A stretch of DNA of 9,717 nucleotides. Origin: Desulfobulbus sp. (lineage in GTDB: Bacteria > Desulfobacterota > Desulfobulbia > Desulfobulbales > Desulfobulbaceae). The translations under genes and the position numbers were made by a program. This document shows, in pieces, positions 8,056 to 9,717 of this stretch (positions are counted from its first letter, which is position 1; each line of letters starts with the position of its first letter). Location of the stretch: NCBI GenBank assembly GCA_028684915.1, contig JAQUEZ010000226.1, forward strand, positions 1 to 9,717, in the 5' to 3' direction. Under the pieces are notes generated by a model, which had not been told where the DNA came from, did no database searches, and saw only the letters and a program-made list of their open reading frames with translations.

Positions 8056-8084
8056 CTTATATTATCGCGGCACGCAAGTGACAA
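8056..8084 (-). promoter_or_regulatory. Candidate sigma-70 promoter of the chemoreceptor gene
   Basis: On the minus strand, TTGTCA (8084-8079) is followed after 17 bases by TATAAG (8061-8056). Each box matches five of six consensus bases. Transcription would start near 8050, giving a leader of about 70 nt before ATG 7979. The -35 box overlaps the end of the T-run of the upstream gene's terminator. Confidence 0.6.
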
Positions 8085-8123
8085 AAAAAGCCCTAGCGCC
8101 AGCGGAATGGCCGACGCCAGGGG
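8083..8123 (-). terminator. Intrinsic terminator after the Cache-protein gene
   Basis: Read on the minus strand, CCCTGGCG (8122-8115) and CGCTAGGG (8098-8091) form an 8-bp stem with one G-T pair and a 16-nt loop, followed by C and seven Ts (8089-8083). It lies 24-64 bases past the stop of the 8147-8716 gene and just before the chemoreceptor promoter, so the two genes are probably separate transcription units. Confidence 0.7.
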
Positions 8124-8146
8124 AAAACGGCAACATCACAGAGGCG

Positions 8147-8716
8147 CTATTTGATATCCAACTTGGCCATGGCTGCCGGATCGCCGTTGTATAAGCCGCA
8201 ACCGATTACGACATCCACATTGTCGGGCATGGTGCATTTTTTGACATAGGAGACTTTCCGGACAATGTCCTTGGAGCCGGGAATAGGCCAAAAGTACTCA
8301 ACCCATCCCTGTCCTGCCTCGTTGACAACATTGTTCATGGAAACAAAGAAGCGTTTGCCTTTTTGGTCTTTCAGGCCGATTAGTTCCTTGCCCTCCATCT
8401 TAAATTTGATCGGATGCATGAGCATTTTGGTTTCTTTCAGGCTATGAATCCAGATATAGGTGCCCTCGAACAGGAAAGGACTGCCCTTTCCCTTGAATTT
8501 AGGGAAAGCTGCTGGGCCTTCCACTTTCAAAAGATTGCAGGCTTCGTCAACCTTAGCAACAATGGTTTCCGGAGTTGTGGGAGTTTCCTTGGTGGTTGTT
8601 TTTACGTACGCTTCTGATTCTGCAGCAAGTTGTTCGGGTGATGTTTCAGCAAAACCGGGTGCGGCAATCAGTGCCAGGAACAGTGTACAGACCAAGGTGC
8701 TGACGATTTTTTTCAC
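8147..8716 (-). CDS. Secreted single-Cache-domain protein
   Basis: A small exported protein of 189 residues from this start. Residues 1-23 (MKKIVSTLVCTLFLALIAAPGFA) form a classical Sec signal peptide with likely cleavage after GFA. Residues about 50-178 read as one Cache fold of the sCache_2 type (TIVAKVDEACNLLK ... GTYIWIHSLKETKMLMHPIKF ... FFVSMNNVVNEAGQGWVEYFWPIP ... KVSYVKKC). Cache domains normally bind small organic ligands as parts of receptors. Here no membrane anchor or signalling domain follows, so it is probably a soluble periplasmic protein. C60, C161 and C173 could form a disulfide; no haem motif is present. The start is GTG 8716, because GAGGAGGT (8721-8728) lies 4 bases upstream, whereas ATG 8761 would place that site inside the gene. 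The chemoreceptor gene lies next downstream on the same strand, across a terminator. Confidence 0.88.
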   Translation of the reverse strand: MKKIVSTLVCTLFLALIAAPGFAETSPEQLAAESEAYVKTTTKETPTTPETIVAKVDEACNLLKVEGPAAFPKFKGKGSPFLFEGTYIWIHSLKETKMLMHPIKFKMEGKELIGLKDQKGKRFFVSMNNVVNEAGQGWVEYFWPIPGSKDIVRKVSYVKKCTMPDNVDVVIGCGLYNGDPAAMAKLDIK

Positions 8717-8720
8717 AACG

Positions 8721-8728
8721 ACCTCCTC
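8721..8728 (-). promoter_or_regulatory. Shine-Dalgarno deciding the Cache-protein start
   Basis: The minus strand reads GAGGAGGT, followed by CGTT and then GTG AAA AAA. This fixes the start at GTG 8716 and places the basic n-region of the signal peptide immediately after it. Confidence 0.8.
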
Positions 8729-8859
8729 GATAGATGGACAGGGAAGACTTTTCCGTGACATTAAAGGAGAAAAATACTGTTGTTGGCCACCTGCCCCCTT
8801 GCGTCTTCTGCTCAGCCCTTGCCAGGCAGACGGAAAAGCATGATAAAATAGCTAAATTT

Positions 8860-8889
8860 TTTATATCAAAGCCATGTGTGTGAAGTCAA
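8860..8889 (-). promoter_or_regulatory. Candidate sigma-70 promoter of the Cache-protein gene
   Basis: On the minus strand, TTGACT (8889-8884) is followed after 18 bases by TATAAA (8865-8860), each matching five of six consensus bases. Transcription from near 8853 would give a leader of about 135 nt. The -35 box falls within sequence that reads, on the plus strand, as IS5 transposase codons. The leader (8717-8850) contains short G-rich inverted stretches, but I found no riboswitch consensus I could defend. Confidence 0.5.
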
Positions 8890-9089
8890 GGCGACCTGTC
8901 CAACGCAAGGAAAACCGATCTCGCCCACTGAGTGTCCGCGAGCAGGAAATTTGATACTACGCACTATCTATCGGCATTATCCGAGCGAAAACAAAGATCG
9001 GCTTGCGCAACTTGGTCTACAGCATGGAACGAATTGAGACCTTGCTGGCAGCGCAAACTAGGTGTAGTACGCCCAGAGGCCCCAAATAG
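8874..9089 (+). pseudogene. IS5-family transposase C-terminal relic with internal deletion
   Basis: In one frame, residues CVKSRRPVQRKENRSRPLSVREQEI are followed by TGA (8952-8954), then YYALSIGIIRAKTKIGLRNLVYSMERIETLL and a stop at 9087-9089. IS5-family transposases end with the order KGxRxxPLSxxQxxxNR, then xRARVEHVFG (holding the catalytic Glu), then RTIGIxRAKxKIGLxNLVYNMxRxxxLL. The flanking blocks match this order, but the RARVEHVFG block between them is absent, so roughly 20-30 codons have been lost around 8950-8960. The N-terminal catalytic domain is also missing and no clear terminal repeats are seen. No active protein can be made. The relic overlaps the proposed -35 box of the oppositely oriented Cache gene. 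Family assignment rests on recalled motifs. Confidence 0.65.
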
Positions 9090-9318
9090 GGTAAAAAAAG
9101 GGTGCTGGTCAGTGTGGGAAATGCCCCCACTATGTTGCCGGAAGTTAACATGCTTCCAATCAAGGTATATACAGAAGACACCTTGACTCGGCACATAAAA
9201 GTGGCACGTTCACTGTGGTCACAAGAGCTAGGGGCAATCGAGGCTGACCAGTGGTTCAAGCGGCAATACTCGTAGATGTCGTCACCCCTCTGACCACCCT
9301 CAATCGCGATGAAGATTC
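9090..9318. other. Unassigned stretch between IS5 relic and ModA fragment
   Basis: The plus strand continues open after the IS5 relic stop (PTMLPEVNMLPIKVYTEDTLTRHIKVARSLWSQELGAIEADQWF) to TAG near 9275. Minus-strand frames also cross it (9017-9259). I recognise none of these proteins. A downstream modB-like permease would be expected after ModA on the minus strand, but no permease motif is visible. Confidence 0.3.
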
Positions 9319-9594
9319 TTATTCCAACCGGGGGATTGCAATGGCATCAAAGCCATACTCTTTAAGAATTTTTTGCCCGGCAGGCGACAAGACATACAGG
9401 GCAAAACACCAGGCCTCGTTGGACGCACCTGTCTTCACCAAAAGACCATAATCAGCGCCAACGGAAAGCTCTTCCGGAATGGGGATGATCTTCAGCGACG
9501 GAACCTCCCGCTGCGCCAACACCGCATTGGTACAATAGGTCAAAAAGACATCTGCCTTCTTTTCCCTCATGACCCAACCGTACTGATTATGGAG
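9319..9594 (-). pseudogene. ModA-like molybdate-binding protein, C-terminal fragment
   Basis: The protein QYGWVMREKKADVFLTYCTNAVLAQREVPSLKIIPIPEELSVGADYGLLVKTGASNEAWCFALYVLSPAGQKILKEYGFDAIAIPRLE matches, by eye, the C-terminal lobe of ModA-type periplasmic substrate-binding proteins of molybdate ABC transporters (the DxFLTYCTNA, LxVGADYGL and LSPxGQxILxxxGF blocks). Such proteins are normally about 250 residues. Only about 91 remain, with no signal peptide and no N-lobe. Family-like sequence starts before the internal ATG at 9570 and stops at TAA 9595-9597, where sequence belonging to the right-hand element begins. The 5' part of the gene was therefore lost by insertion or rearrangement. Molybdate versus tungstate preference cannot be judged from this piece. 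Confidence 0.7.
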
Positions 9595-9636
9595 TTATGC
9601 TCGAAAGTGGTGTTTGAGGGAGCGCTAAAAGGAAAA

Positions 9637-9697
9637 TGACGTATCCTGATTGGAATCAGTTCGCCAAAACTCAATTCCAACAAAAAAGGATACGTCA
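9637..9697 (+). repeat. Long interrupted hairpin sequestering a ribosome binding site
   Basis: TGACGTATCCT (9637-9647) is perfectly complementary to AGGATACGTCA (9687-9697). Inside it, TTGGAAT (9650-9656) pairs with ATTCCAA (9674-9680), with small internal loops between the two stems. The right arm contains the AGGA Shine-Dalgarno and the A of the ATG at 9697-9699. A transcript covering the whole structure would have its start site buried. Confidence 0.75.
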
Positions 9698-9717
9698 TGA
9701 GTGAGAGTAAAGTTATT
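9697..9717 (+). CDS. Start of a gene cut by the window edge, possibly a transposase
   Basis: ATG at 9697 is preceded by AGGA at 9687-9690 with 6-nt spacing and opens a frame reading MSESKVI to the right edge. Seven residues are too few to name a protein. The location immediately after a truncated modA-type gene, and the hairpin over the start site, are typical of an insertion-sequence transposase, so that is my inference. I did not recognise the family. Confidence 0.4.

Noticed and set aside
8070..8084. Sigma-54 type promoter suggested by GGCACG near the chemoreceptor leader
   Set aside because: It is on the wrong strand for the gene and lacks the TTGC element at the required spacing.
8717..8850. 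Possible c-di-GMP (GEMM-I) riboswitch in the Cache-gene leader, prompted by GACGCAAGG on the minus strand
   Set aside because: The GACGCAAAGCC-like piece is imperfect and the paired block with AAAGGGCAAACC and a GNRA hairpin is not present in the right place, so the fold cannot be supported.
9017..9259. Minus-strand open frame that might be a ModB-type permease after ModA
   Set aside because: No permease signature such as a GEFGA-type loop is visible and the residue pattern is poorly hydrophobic, so position alone is not enough.

Overview
The window is a block of accessory DNA. Three intact-looking signal-transduction genes, all on the minus strand, sit between the remains of at least six different transposable elements and a broken transporter gene. 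No tRNA, rRNA, CRISPR array or phage gene was seen. The mix of a dCache hybrid histidine kinase, a long methyl-accepting chemotaxis protein, a secreted single-Cache protein, a ModA-type molybdate-binding protein and IS4/IS5/IS66/IS200/IS701 relics suits a Gram-negative, IS-rich environmental bacterium. Deltaproteobacteria/Desulfobacterota would be my guess, but that is an inference from protein style, not proof.

Layout, left to right. 1-111: an unassigned open frame and a small hairpin. 122-715 (+): the C-terminal part of an IS4-family transposase carrying the Y-R-E-K signature. 705-998 (-): the N-terminal part of an IS701-type transposase, cut short at a 13-bp tandem direct repeat. 1179-3836 (-): hybrid sensor histidine kinase (Cache, HAMP, PAS, HisKA, HATPase, REC). 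3905-4418: an IS200/IS605 relic with end hairpins and a TnpA broken by a small deletion. About 4430-4668: nothing recognisable. 4669-5937 (+): an IS66-family TnpC with two frameshifts and two in-frame stops. 5973-7979 (-): chemotaxis receptor. 8083-8123: a terminator that abuts the receptor's own promoter. 8147-8716 (-): secreted Cache-domain protein. 8874-9089 (+): an IS5-family transposase tail with an internal deletion. 9319-9594 (-): the C-terminal end of a ModA-like binding protein. 9637-9717 (+): the start of another, probably mobile, gene whose ribosome binding site lies inside a hairpin.

Functionally, the Cache protein and the receptor are neighbours in the same orientation, but each appears to have its own promoter. 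The hybrid kinase also senses through a periplasmic Cache region. A shared chemosensory theme (small-molecule sensing feeding motility and a phosphorelay) is plausible, but the kinase is separated from the pair by two dead insertion elements, so co-regulation is not shown. For all three genes the Shine-Dalgarno sequence argues for a start downstream of the longest open frame. The most interesting non-coding features are the hairpin that buries the ribosome binding site at the right edge, the compact terminator/promoter at 8056-8123, and a promoter for the Cache gene whose -35 box appears to lie inside the IS5 relic.
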